In this document: piece after piece, positions 24,927 to 33,262 of the stretch
How positions within the stretch are numbered: position 1 is the first letter of the stretch
Layout of the letters: every line of letters starts with the position of its first letter
Assembly (NCBI RefSeq): GCF_011059105.1
Contig: NZ_JAALLS010000002.1
Coordinates: forward strand, 248,001 to 312,000
Source: Fodinibius halophilus
Lineage (GTDB): Bacteria; Bacteroidota; Rhodothermia; Balneolales; Balneolaceae
Direction: 5' to 3'
Length of the DNA stretch: 64,000 bases
The notes under the pieces: generated by a model
The model's database searches: none
What the model was told of the DNA's origin: nothing
What the model saw: the letters and a program-made list of their open reading frames with translations, nothing else
Made by a program: the position numbers and the translations under genes

Positions 24927-26978
24927 ATGTCCAACTTTGATTTACAATCTCCCTGGCCACCGGCAGGTGACCAGCCACAAGCAATTGAAGAACTGGTAGA
25001 AGGCATTGAGGGCGGAGACAAGTACCAGACCCTTTTAGGGATTACCGGCTCCGGTAAAACCCGTACTGTTGCCGATGTTATTGATCAGGTAGAACGACCG
25101 ACGTTGGTGATGAGCCACAATAAAACATTGGCGGCCCAGCTGTACCGGGAGCTCAGCGATTTCTTTCCCAATAACCGAGTAGAGTTCTTTATCTCCTATT
25201 ATGATTACTACCAGCCGGAGGCTTATCTCTCTTCACAGGATAAATATATCGAAAAGGATCTGTCGATAAACGATGAGATCCAGCGCCTTCGACTGCGGGC
25301 CACCAGTTCGCTGCTATCGGGACGACGAGATGTAATTATTGTCTCATCAGTAAGCTGTATTTACGGTATCGGCTCTCCTTCAGAATATCAGAAATTGATT
25401 ATTACCCTTGAGACCGGCACGGAGATCCCCAGAAACAAACTGCTGTATGATCTTGTGGACCTGCACTATACGCGGAACGATCGCGAATTCACGCGAGGGA
25501 CGTTTAGAGTGCGGGGCGATGTGGTAGATCTCTATCCCGCCTATGCCGAAGATGGGTTGCGTATCTCTTTCTGGGGCGATGAGATCGAAAAGATGGAGAT
25601 TGTAGATCCCGAAACCGGTAATGTGCTGGATACGGTACAGGAATTTAAGATCTATCCTGCTTCGCACTATGTAACAACCGAAGATCGCCTGAACCAAGCC
25701 ATCGATCAAATCCGGGATGAACTGAACCATCGTATCGGCACGCTGGATGATGAGGGTAAATACCTGGAAGCCAAGCGCCTGGAGCAGCGCACCCTCTTTG
25801 ATATCGAGATGATGCAGGAGATTGGGTACTGTTCCGGCATTGAAAACTACTCACGGTACCTCAGTAACCGTAAGCCGGGCGAACGGCCGTACTGCCTGTT
25901 CGACTACTTCCCCGATGATTTTATGCTCGTTGTGGACGAAAGTCACCAGACCGTGCCCCAGATATCAGCCATGTACGGCGGGGACCGCTCCCGTAAAATT
26001 GAACTTGTCGAAAATGGATTTCGCCTGCCATCGGCTATGGATAATCGGCCGTTGACGTTCGAAGAGTGGGAGAGTGTGGTAAACCAAGCGATATTTGTGA
26101 GTGCTACGCCCAGCGATTATGAGCTGGAAAAAAGCGGGGGTGTGTTTGTAGAACAGATTGTACGACCTACCGGGCTGATGGAGCCCGAAATAGAAGTGCG
26201 TCCCGTTGACAACCAGATCGATGATCTGCTGGAAGAGATTCAAAAACGAATTGCCAATGGCGATCGTGTGCTCTGCATTACGCTTACCAAACGACTTAGC
26301 GAAGAGCTCAGTGAGTATCTCAAAAGCGTGGGTATTTCTGCGGCCTATATGCATAGCGAGCTCAATGCCATGGAGCGGGTAGAAGTACTCTTTAAATTCC
26401 GCCGCGGCGATTTTGATGTGCTCGTAGGAATTAACCTGCTTCGTGAGGGGATTGATATTCCGGAGCTCAGCTTAGTAGCCATCCTCGATGCCGATAAAGA
26501 AGGGTTCCTGCGTTCAGAGACTTCCCTTTTCCAGATTGTTGGTCGTGCAGCGCGTAACGTCGAAGGTAAAGCAATTATGTATGCCGATAAGATTACGGAT
26601 AGTATGCAGACCGTGATCGACGAAACCAAACGGCGCCGCAAGATACAGAAAGAATTCAACGAAGAGCACGGCATCACGCCCAAGACCATTGAAAAAGAGC
26701 TCAAGCCGCTTGTTGATCCGGCACTGATATCCAATAAGAGTTTTGATCTCAAGGATCCCGGCGATGGGGAAGACGACGAAGCCCTTGAAGTGGTTAAAGT
26801 GGCCGACGAAGGCATTAAGTACAAGGCCAACCCGGCCATGAAGGAGGTCACCTTCGATAACAAAGAAGAGTTTATGGAATATTTACAGGAGACCATGTAT
26901 AATGCGGCTCAAAATATGGAGTTCGAAGAAGCGGCGCGCATCCGTGATCAGATCGAACAACTAAAAGAAGAACTGTAA
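24927..26978 (+). CDS. uvrB: UvrABC system protein B
   Basis: 683 aa, normal length. Walker A GITGSGKT is at 38-45, the damage-wedging beta-hairpin block around YYDYYQPEAYLSS is near 91, DESHQTVPQ is near 340, and helicase motifs V/VI follow (GINLLREGIDIPELSLVAILDAD and QIVGRAARN). A C-terminal UVR motif (FEEAARIRDQI) binds UvrC. UvrB verifies lesions in nucleotide excision repair. The gene appears monocistronic or is followed by the methyltransferase after a hairpin repeat. Confidence 0.98.
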   Translation: MSNFDLQSPWPPAGDQPQAIEELVEGIEGGDKYQTLLGITGSGKTRTVADVIDQVERPTLVMSHNKTLAAQLYRELSDFFPNNRVEFFISYYDYYQPEAYLSSQDKYIEKDLSINDEIQRLRLRATSSLLSGRRDVIIVSSVSCIYGIGSPSEYQKLIITLETGTEIPRNKLLYDLVDLHYTRNDREFTRGTFRVRGDVVDLYPAYAEDGLRISFWGDEIEKMEIVDPETGNVLDTVQEFKIYPASHYVTTEDRLNQAIDQIRDELNHRIGTLDDEGKYLEAKRLEQRTLFDIEMMQEIGYCSGIENYSRYLSNRKPGERPYCLFDYFPDDFMLVVDESHQTVPQISAMYGGDRSRKIELVENGFRLPSAMDNRPLTFEEWESVVNQAIFVSATPSDYELEKSGGVFVEQIVRPTGLMEPEIEVRPVDNQIDDLLEEIQKRIANGDRVLCITLTKRLSEELSEYLKSVGISAAYMHSELNAMERVEVLFKFRRGDFDVLVGINLLREGIDIPELSLVAILDADKEGFLRSETSLFQIVGRAARNVEGKAIMYADKITDSMQTVIDETKRRRKIQKEFNEEHGITPKTIEKELKPLVDPALISNKSFDLKDPGDGEDDEALEVVKVADEGIKYKANPAMKEVTFDNKEEFMEYLQETMYNAAQNMEFEEAARIRDQIEQLKEEL

Positions 26979-26989
26979 TTTCGTTACCA

Positions 26990-27048
26990 GTTATTGGTTA
27001 TTAGTTGATTGGAAGCCCTGATAACCAATAACAATTAACCAATAACTA
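26990..27048. repeat. hairpin-forming CCAATAAC repeat cluster
   Basis: GTTATTGGTTATTAG on the left pairs with CTGATAACCAATAAC, and a second AACCAATAAC follows directly. It fills most of the gap between uvrB and the methyltransferase. Such GGTTATTGGTTATTAG hairpins occur as short dispersed repeats; here it may end or attenuate the uvrB transcript. Confidence 0.5.
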
Positions 27049-27051
27049 AAG

Positions 27052-27600
27052 ATGAGTACGTTAGCGTATCTAAAGAGCTTTTTTAAGGATAAAGATGTAG
27101 CTTCGGTCACGCCCACCTCGCGATTTTGCGTGCGTCGGGTGTGTCAGCCGATCGACTTTTCAAAAGATATTACCGTGGTCGAATATGGAGCCGGTGCCGG
27201 GGTGTTTTCGCGTTACCTGCTGCAGCATATGACGGATGATTCGCATCTTTATCTCTTCGAAACCAACGAAATCCTCTACGATAAGCTCCAACAGATCAAG
27301 GATCCTCGTGTCACCAGTTACGACCAGAGCGTAGAGCATGTAAACGACCTGTTGCCCAAAGATATCATTGGGCAAGCAGATTTTATTATCTCCGGCATTC
27401 CCTTTTCTTTTTTGGATCCGGATACGAAATCTTCAATCCTGAGCCAAAGTTACCAGCTGCTGCGCGTCGGCGGAGAGTTCTTGGCCTACCAAACGTCCGG
27501 TCATCTCGAAGATTCACTGCAAGATACCTTCGGTAATGTTACCACCGACTGGGAGTGGCGCAACATCCCACCCATGACTGTCTACCAAGCAAAAAAATAG
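27052..27600 (+). CDS. SAM-dependent methyltransferase, PmtA/KsgA-like
   Basis: 182 aa with a class I methyltransferase fold. Motif I is VVEYGAGAGVFSRYLL (about 42-57), the acidic end of strand 2 is LYLFETNE, and motif IV is ISGIPFSFL, where a KsgA-type NPPY is replaced. N-terminal SVTPTSRFCVRRV is the pattern seen in phospholipid N-methyltransferase (PmtA) relatives and in small rRNA-dimethylase-like proteins. I favour a phospholipid methyltransferase-like enzyme, with the substrate unproven. Confidence 0.7.
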   Translation: MSTLAYLKSFFKDKDVASVTPTSRFCVRRVCQPIDFSKDITVVEYGAGAGVFSRYLLQHMTDDSHLYLFETNEILYDKLQQIKDPRVTSYDQSVEHVNDLLPKDIIGQADFIISGIPFSFLDPDTKSSILSQSYQLLRVGGEFLAYQTSGHLEDSLQDTFGNVTTDWEWRNIPPMTVYQAKK

Positions 27601-27693
27601 TTCAGTAAATCGATTTGTTTAAAAAATGATGCTCCGGCCACAATATCTTGCTATACTCCTTAAGAGATGGGGCAATGTAAGGATGTAACTGTT

Positions 27694-27714
27694 ATCCTGA
27701 ACTTGTTTCAGGAT
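27694..27714. repeat. short REP-type hairpin
   Basis: ATCCTGAA-cttgt-TTCAGGAT is a perfect 8-bp hairpin. It belongs to the same sequence theme (ATCCTGAA / CTCAGAATGAC) as the MITE-like element at 7989 and the hairpin at 35294, suggesting a dispersed repeat family. Confidence 0.5.
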
Positions 27715-27839
27715 CTATCCATCACCACCATTAAAGGTGCCCTGTAGACCTTAAGATGCCGAGCTTTGATAAAAGAAGACATGATGATAGTATAGTACTT
27801 AATAATCCGCATCATATCCTTTTTGTGATTGGTTGCTTA

Positions 27840-28405
27840 TTATTTATGAAGTGAACCTTCTGGCTCTAAATGAAAATTAACTCGTATTGAATCACCAGCG
27901 CTAATAAAAAACTTGTTCGTTGTAACAGAATCATATCCTACCATATATCCTGTAAAATGATAAGTATCAGGAGTAATGAGCTGTAAATTAGCGGTTACTG
28001 TTGCAAGGGACGTCTTACAAAAATTAAATTAGAAGACAATTTTTTAAGAGATCTTCCCTCTTTTTTAAAGTTAGCTTTGTAAATGGCATTTTTATGCAGC
28101 AGATTCATTTCTACAGAAATAGTACTGTCTGTCTCTACATAAGAAGTAAATTCAATTACTTCTAATTCTTTAGAATCAGATGGGCTTAGAGTTTTAACTT
28201 TCTTCCCCGGCAGATTTATTTCTGTCCCCGGTTCCCAAATAGAATATTTGTTGGCTAAAAGGTTGATGGTTTCCCTATCATCAAATAATCCATCGTTATT
28301 GGGATCATTAATAACTTCCTTAAGTACCATTTTCTGATATGACGTGCCAGAAAGGCAAGAACAGATAAAGCAGAAAGCAGTAAGATACAGTAAGAGCTTT
28401 TTCAT
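27840..28405 (-). pseudogene. lipoprotein gene interrupted by a frameshift in a T5 run
   Basis: The intact first part (from 28405) encodes MKKLLLYLTAFCFICSC (lipobox FICSC) and about 115 further residues, including WEPGTEINLPGKKVKTLSPS, then runs out of frame at about 28005 and stops at 27995. If one base is added in the T5 run (minus strand, near 28018-28022), the frame continues CKTSLATVTANLQLITPDTY, then HFTGYMVGYDSVTTNKFFIS and AGDSIRVNFHLEPEGSLHK to a TAA at 27840. The extension has clear beta-strand periodicity. It lies 1 bp after the metallopeptidase gene, so the two form an operon. A sequencing error is possible. Confidence 0.6.
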
Positions 28406-28406
28406 T

Positions 28407-29765
28407 TTAATTAGCCTTTAAAATTAAGCTGGCATTGTCTCTCCAAACCGTTTGTCCATATACATCTTTTTCAAAAAGAATTCCTGACTCAGGACTATTC
28501 CATGACTCATCTCTCCATTCGCTAAAATGAACATATTCATGTAGAATAGTCACCCCAACTAAAAATGAAAAAGAATCAGCAAGAGAAGAACCAATTGTAG
28601 TATTTTCTAAATCATTCACTAAGTCAATATCAATACTTAATGAATTTGGATTTAATCCAGAAAAATAACCATAGCAATTTTCACCACATAATTTGTCTAA
28701 TTGCTTGATTTTAATAATTGGTCCTTCACCCCATTGAAGATCATCTTTAATATCATCTACACTTAAATCTCCATACTTTTCGATAGCATTAATAATTGTT
28801 TCGTTATCCTTCAGTGTAGGTAACTTATTTCTAAGATACTCTGTTAGCTTGGGATAATCTTGTGCATAATTTGATCCATCGGGATATTGTACTTTTGGAG
28901 CGAGGCTGAGTACACTCTTTGGGAGTCCAGCACTACATCCAACGGTCTCATCGGAGGGATATGATAAATGATTTTCTGAACCGATTACTGTCGAGCATGG
29001 ATCAGGATCATTATCGGGGTTAGAAACAACATCGCTTCCGCCTCCTCCGCTCCCACCGAAATGGTCGGTAAACTTCTCATCTTCAGGTTCACTATCACTG
29101 TAGACAAACTCACATTCCTCATGAAAATAGTAGGTGGTATAGGTAGTGCCTCCTACCGTAATAGTGCTCGAGGTATTGCCGTACGCATCGCCCGGAACGT
29201 AGGAGCACACAAAATCAACACCCGTTGTCTGGCGATCGGGGGTTTTGTTCTTCCCTGATGGGGCAGCATCAGTAGAGGAAACATCATTATACCAGCTTGT
29301 AGTGCCAAATTTTTCCATTTCCTTTTCCAAAATTTCTACTGCTTTTGGGGCATCCGGGATTTTACAGCTTAAGTAACGGACAATCCCATCACGATTTAAA
29401 AAATCAGGGGTTCGTTTTTTGGCGCGATCGCTTTGCAGGGCAAAAGTGTGGTTGGCAACCTTACCTTGAGCTTGCTTCATAACGTCCCGGGGAAACTGGA
29501 TATAAAACGCTTGATAGCGATAGGTTTGGGTTGCTCCTTCTTCATTGAGAGTTGAAAGAGAACACCCGAATTTTGAAGAGGTGTCGATTGATTGTTGACC
29601 GGATTTTTTTGCATGCCCCTTGACCGAATTATGCTGTTTAAAAGGAATAAAAGTTGTTGTTTCGGGATAGGAGGGTTCATCAGGCTGCGTTATGTGATCA
29701 CTACAGCTGCTTGTAATAATAAAAATGATGAATAGTAATGGTATTACTAATTTTTGGCGTGACAT
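28407..29765 (-). CDS. lipoprotein with C-terminal HExxH metallopeptidase-like domain
   Basis: 452 aa. The lipobox is SSC at about Cys21. The middle has paired cysteines and a Gly-rich linker (about 235-245, GGSGGGGS). The C-terminal ~160 residues contain the zinc motif HEYVH at 409-413, followed by FSEWRD and an EKDVYG element with Glu432, a spacing seen in toxin-type and Bacteroidota putative metallopeptidases. I cannot name the exact family. It shares an operon with the frameshifted lipoprotein whose start is 1 bp past its stop. A secreted or surface-linked protease, or a toxin-like effector with its neighbour as partner, is inferred. Confidence 0.65.
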   Translation of the reverse strand: MSRQKLVIPLLFIIFIITSSCSDHITQPDEPSYPETTTFIPFKQHNSVKGHAKKSGQQSIDTSSKFGCSLSTLNEEGATQTYRYQAFYIQFPRDVMKQAQGKVANHTFALQSDRAKKRTPDFLNRDGIVRYLSCKIPDAPKAVEILEKEMEKFGTTSWYNDVSSTDAAPSGKNKTPDRQTTGVDFVCSYVPGDAYGNTSSTITVGGTTYTTYYFHEECEFVYSDSEPEDEKFTDHFGGSGGGGSDVVSNPDNDPDPCSTVIGSENHLSYPSDETVGCSAGLPKSVLSLAPKVQYPDGSNYAQDYPKLTEYLRNKLPTLKDNETIINAIEKYGDLSVDDIKDDLQWGEGPIIKIKQLDKLCGENCYGYFSGLNPNSLSIDIDLVNDLENTTIGSSLADSFSFLVGVTILHEYVHFSEWRDESWNSPESGILFEKDVYGQTVWRDNASLILKAN

Positions 29766-30226
29766 ATATTGATGATATAGGGTTATATGGTTCTTTTAGA
29801 TAGCAAGAGTAGTTGCCCCCCCTTTTGTTACAAAAAAAGCTGTAAATATTGGTAGATTAAAAATGTTTAATAAAACACACTGTTTTGTGTAAAAGGTGGG
29901 AGAACAGTCGGATCTTAAAAGTTAGATACTTCTCTCTAAAAACTATCTTGGTGAAAACGATTTAACTATTTAGATAAATTATTTACTGAACCTTGTGAAT
30001 AAGTCAGTTATGGGCTTTGATATAGCCGGTTTAAAGAATGTCGAAGCCGTTTTGCTAGGCGTAGAAATATCAATCAGTTTGCAATAACCGTAACTCATAA
30101 CAGTATAAAAGTCTTTTCTACGTAGCTAAATGTACAGGATCTCGAGGATAGGGGAGCATCTGTCACATAAGTTTATCAACAGCGTCTGTGAGGGCTGCTT
30201 TATGGAGGAAGGCTGAATGCTTTACA
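29766..30226. other. gene-free stretch
   Basis: About 460 bases upstream of the metallopeptidase lipoprotein with stops in all frames and no recognisable RNA gene. It should contain that operon's promoter, but I cannot place it. Confidence 0.4.
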
Positions 30227-30322
30227 GATCGACTTGGTAAGTCGATCCACTGTGTTTTTCTGAATACAGTACTTTTTCTGGTCACAATGCTCTGCGTTGT
30301 GACCCAAAACTGTTAACCAGTT
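30227..30322. other. four consecutive inverted repeats, candidate structured RNA or regulatory region
   Basis: Within 96 bases there are four separate hairpins: GATCGACTT-ggt-AAGTCGATC (30227-30247), ACTGT...ACAGT (30249-30270), GGTCACAA...TTGTGACC (30280-30304) and AACTG-ttaac-CAGTT (30308-30322). No coding frame crosses them. The chain resembles a folded small RNA or a multi-site regulatory region. Strand and identity are unknown. Confidence 0.4.
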
Positions 30323-30390
30323 AAGTATATTCAATAAATGTGTTAAACGGCTTGGCAACCCCTTTGACGGTTTAGAATTGCTCTCCTATA

Positions 30391-30434
30391 TAAAAAAGCC
30401 ATCCCACCCATATGAGCAGAATGGCTTTAAAAAG
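30391..30434 (-). terminator. terminator of the ffh-rpsP-rimM-trmD-rplS operon
   Basis: AAAGCCAT (30395-30402) pairs with ATGGCTTT (30421-30428). On the minus strand the hairpin is followed by a T-run at 30397-30392. It lies about 40 bp past the rplS stop. Confidence 0.8.
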
Positions 30435-30470
30435 TAGAGTGTTTATAACAGAGAAATCAACGCAGGAACA

Positions 30471-30899
30471 TTACTCTTCTTCTGAAGAGTCTCCATTATT
30501 TTCGGCAGCTTTTTGTTCTGCCTCTCGGTTGAGTTTCCGAACCGTATCCTGGTTTTGGTCTTTCTCTTTAATACGAGCCGCTTTACCCTTTCTGTCACGC
30601 AGGTAATAAAGCTTAGAACGCTTAATATCACCCTGCTTTTTAAGTTCAATTTTAGCTACGAAAGGAGAATAAAGTGGGAAAATACGTTCCACCCCAATAT
30701 TTCCGGCAGAAATTTTTCGCACCATAAATGTTTGGTTCGCTCCGGATCCGCGGCGTGAGATAACGAGTCCTTCAAACTGCTGGATTCGCTCTTTATCGCC
30801 TTCGCGTACCTTGTAATGAACATTCACGGTATCGCCGGTTTTAAACTCGGGATACTCATCCTTAATTAGTGTCTGTTCTGCTAGTTTTAACTTATCCAT
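30471..30899 (-). CDS. rplS: 50S ribosomal protein L19
   Basis: 142 aa. The L19 core (about 1-115) shows [48 protein letters not shown] and [18 protein letters not shown]. About 25 extra residues form a Lys/Glu-rich C-terminal tail ending in acidic SSEEE. L19 sits at the 30S-50S interface. It is the last gene of the operon, 12 bp after trmD. Confidence 0.97.
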   Translation of the reverse strand: MDKLKLAEQTLIKDEYPEFKTGDTVNVHYKVREGDKERIQQFEGLVISRRGSGANQTFMVRKISAGNIGVERIFPLYSPFVAKIELKKQGDIKRSKLYYLRDRKGKAARIKEKDQNQDTVRKLNREAEQKAAENNGDSSEEE

Positions 30900-30911
30900 G
30901 ATTAATCCTTA

Positions 30912-31607
30912 CTACTGTTCGTTTCGAAATTTTTTGTAAATATCAGGACGTACTTTCTTCGTACGCTCAAGCGACTGTTCAAATCGCCATTCTTTCACTT
31001 TTTGATGATCACCGGAACGTAACACTTTTGGTACTTCCATCCCCTTAAATTCAGCGGGACGCGTATAAACAGGTCCCTCCAGTAAATCATTTTGGAAGGA
31101 ATCCGTTAATGCACTTTCGGAATCGCCCAATGCTCCGGGCAGCAACCGCACGATGGAATCTACCATCACTAGGGCCGGCAGTTCTCCGCCGGAAAGTACA
31201 AAATCGCCAATGCTATACGTTTTGGTGATTAATGTATCAATAACACGCTGATCAACGCCTTTGTAGTGTCCGCACAAAAACATCAGGTTTTTACTGATAG
31301 AAAGCTTATTTGCGCTTTCCTGTTCAAACGGTTCCCCATTTGGGGCCGTAAAGATGATTTCGTCATACTCCCGTTGGCTCTGCAAATGCTCGATGCAGGA
31401 AAAGATCGGCTGTGGTGTTAATACCATACCGGCCCCTCCACCATAAGGGTAATCATCTACCTTGTTGTGCTTGTCCTCAGTGTAGTCGCGCAGGTCATGT
31501 GTATGGATTTCAACCAAATCATTTTCCTGTGCATTCGCTACAATGCTATGCTGTAGCGGACTTTCCAGGAGCTGCGGAACAGCAGATATAATATCAATGC
31601 GCATCAT
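30912..31607 (-). CDS. trmD: tRNA (guanine-N1)-methyltransferase
   Basis: 231 aa, a SPOUT-class enzyme that methylates G37 of tRNAs to prevent frameshifting. Family blocks are HTHDLRDYTEDKHNKVDDYPYGGGAGMV (about 35-62), FLCGHYKGVDQRV, and the knot region SIGDFVLSGGELPALVMVD; DSFQNDLLEGPVYTRPAEF lies later. The start is ATGATG directly after the rimM stop, so translation is probably coupled. Either Met may be used. Confidence 0.97.
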   Translation of the reverse strand: MMRIDIISAVPQLLESPLQHSIVANAQENDLVEIHTHDLRDYTEDKHNKVDDYPYGGGAGMVLTPQPIFSCIEHLQSQREYDEIIFTAPNGEPFEQESANKLSISKNLMFLCGHYKGVDQRVIDTLITKTYSIGDFVLSGGELPALVMVDSIVRLLPGALGDSESALTDSFQNDLLEGPVYTRPAEFKGMEVPKVLRSGDHQKVKEWRFEQSLERTKKVRPDIYKKFRNEQ

Positions 31608-32147
31608 TTATAAACCTCTCAGTTGATCCAGGTTTTTGCATTGGATGTTCTGTGATTCCTCATCAATATCAACAACATATTCATCCACAAAAGGGATTAA
31701 CAGTTGCTCCTGTCCTGTTGTTACTACTTCGAGAATCGGATGTGCCGGGTTTTCCAGCAGTGCTTTCACAGTACCGACGGCCTCTTCATCTTCTAATACT
31801 TCGAAAGATGTCAGCTTTAACGGTAGCTCATCCGAATCCAGCAGGCTATTCACTATCTCGCGGTCTGCATAGACCGTGAAGTTTTTTAGCTTTTCTGCCT
31901 GCGTGCGATCAGTCACGTGTTCAAATTTAACAAAGAACGAAAGCCGATTGTTTTTTTCTTGCACCCGAACCGACTCAATACGGGCAGGGACTAAATCCCC
32001 TCTGGTATTTGCAATATGTACCAGTTCAAGAGCATCAAAAAGTGTTGGAGCGTATATATCGGGGATGATTAATACATCACCCGCTACGCCATGTGATCGA
32101 GAAATATACCCGATCTGTTTGTACTGGTTTTCTATTGGTTCCAGCAT
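31608..32147 (-). CDS. rimM: 16S rRNA processing protein RimM
   Basis: About 179 aa from the chosen ATG (MLEPIENQYK). A GTG seven codons upstream (32168) is also open, but it lies inside a 6-bp hairpin (CAGGTG-ttaaa-CACCTG, 32155-32171) that would hide it. The N-terminal domain has IGYISRSHGVAGDVLI; the PRC-barrel part has LPLKLTSFEVLED and ILEVVTTGQEQLLIPFVDEYV. It assists 30S head assembly with S19 and S13. It sits between rpsP and trmD, as in most bacteria. Confidence 0.95.
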   Translation of the reverse strand: MLEPIENQYKQIGYISRSHGVAGDVLIIPDIYAPTLFDALELVHIANTRGDLVPARIESVRVQEKNNRLSFFVKFEHVTDRTQAEKLKNFTVYADREIVNSLLDSDELPLKLTSFEVLEDEEAVGTVKALLENPAHPILEVVTTGQEQLLIPFVDEYVVDIDEESQNIQCKNLDQLRGL

Positions 32148-32154
32148 AAGCTGC

Positions 32155-32171
32155 CAGGTGTTAAACACCTG
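32155..32171. promoter_or_regulatory. hairpin between rpsP and rimM
   Basis: CAGGTG-TTAAA-CACCTG is a perfect 6-bp hairpin in the 30-bp gap between rpsP and rimM, on both strands. It covers the alternative GTG start of rimM and may set relative expression of the two genes. Confidence 0.45.
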
Positions 32172-32179
32172 TGTGCTTG

Positions 32180-33136
32180 TTAACTATTTTCTTTCTTTTC
32201 GTCTAGAGCACGTTGTACGGTTACACGATCTTCGTCATCGGTAACAAAGCCTTCGAGCTCATCCAGAGGAGTATTTTCGATATGTTCAATAGCCTCTTTA
32301 GCTAACATATCGCTAGAGGTTTGACCTTCGGAATCTTCCTCAGTGTCATCGTCCTCATCTTCATCCCCGTCATCAGAATCATCAGAAGCTTCAACTTCTT
32401 CCTCAGCGTCATCTTCCGAAGCATCGTCTTCCTCTTCCTCAGATTCATCTTCTTTGGCTTCAGCAGCTGCTTCTTTTTCTTCAGGCTCTTCATCTTCGTC
32501 GGCAGAATCTTCTTCTGCTTCAACTTCTTCAGACTCTTCCTGTTCAGCAGTTTCCTGTGTTTCTTCTTCAGCTTCAGGCTCTTCTTGCTCAGCTTCTTCT
32601 TGAGTTTCAGCCTCTTCAGCTACTTCTTCTTCCGTTTTAGCTTCGGCTTCATCATCTGCTTCATCTTCCTCTTCTTCAGCAGCGAGAGCTTCTTGTTTCG
32701 CCTTTTCTTTAGCTGCTTCTTCAGCTTTTTTCTTAAGCTGCTTTTGGAATTCTTTTTCTTCGGCTTCGAGCAGTGCTTGCTGACGTTCTTTGCGTGTAGG
32801 AACCTCTTCTTCCTTTTCTTCACGCTTTTGACGCCATTCAGCAAGTGCTTCTTCAATCTCTTCTTCCGATTTGTCCCAACGAATCAGGTGCATTTCGTAC
32901 ATGATCCCTTGGTTCTTGAAAATGGATCGTACGGTATCAGTAGGCTGAGCACCTTGTTTTAGCCAGTGGAGTGCCCGTTCTCTGTTTAGTGTAAGCTGAT
33001 TCTTTGGTGTTACATTATCAAAGCGACCTAAGTCTTCAATGATTCGACCATCTCTGGGTTTACGGTTATCCGCAACAACAATGTGATGGATAGGTCGCTT
33101 TTTTCGACCTCTACGTTGTAATCTTATTCTTAACAA
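32180..33136 (-). CDS. rpsP: 30S ribosomal protein S16 with a very long acidic C-terminal extension
   Basis: 318 aa, against about 80-90 in typical S16. Residues 1-80 are a normal S16 (LRIRLQRRGRKKRPIHHIVV, DGRIIEDLG, LNRERALHWLKQGAQPTDT). Residues about 90-150 are a Lys/Glu helix. Residues about 150-272 are extremely Glu/Asp/Ala-rich and low in complexity, and 273-318 form a small ordered-looking end (AKEAIEHIENTPLDELEGFV). Longer S16 tails are known in Bacteroidota relatives; this one is at the extreme. The tail may interact with ribosomal partners or be a solubility device; no function is established. Confidence 0.95.
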   Translation of the reverse strand: MLRIRLQRRGRKKRPIHHIVVADNRKPRDGRIIEDLGRFDNVTPKNQLTLNRERALHWLKQGAQPTDTVRSIFKNQGIMYEMHLIRWDKSEEEIEEALAEWRQKREEKEEEVPTRKERQQALLEAEEKEFQKQLKKKAEEAAKEKAKQEALAAEEEEDEADDEAEAKTEEEVAEEAETQEEAEQEEPEAEEETQETAEQEESEEVEAEEDSADEDEEPEEKEAAAEAKEDESEEEEDDASEDDAEEEVEASDDSDDGDEDEDDDTEEDSEGQTSSDMLAKEAIEHIENTPLDELEGFVTDDEDRVTVQRALDEKKENS

Positions 33137-33262
33137 TGGATTATCTCCTTAAATTATAACTTTTAATTTGCGTTGATTTTTCTATAGAGGATATTGTCGG
33201 AATCTTGCGCAATATATCAGGGATGTTGGGCTGGGCTAAACAGCGGTCAACATCCTTGTAAA

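Noticed and set aside
28010..28030. Programmed -1 frameshift in the partner lipoprotein gene
   Set aside because: The bases at the junction do not form an X-XXY-YYZ heptamer with good re-pairing, and no downstream stimulatory hairpin is evident. Mutation or read error is simpler.
32321..32962. Long plus-strand frame (213 codons) opposite rpsP, Phe/Ser-rich
   Set aside because: It is the mirror of the GAA/GAG-rich acidic tail of S16; low-complexity Glu codons read as Phe/Ser/Leu on the other strand. No start context and no family pattern.
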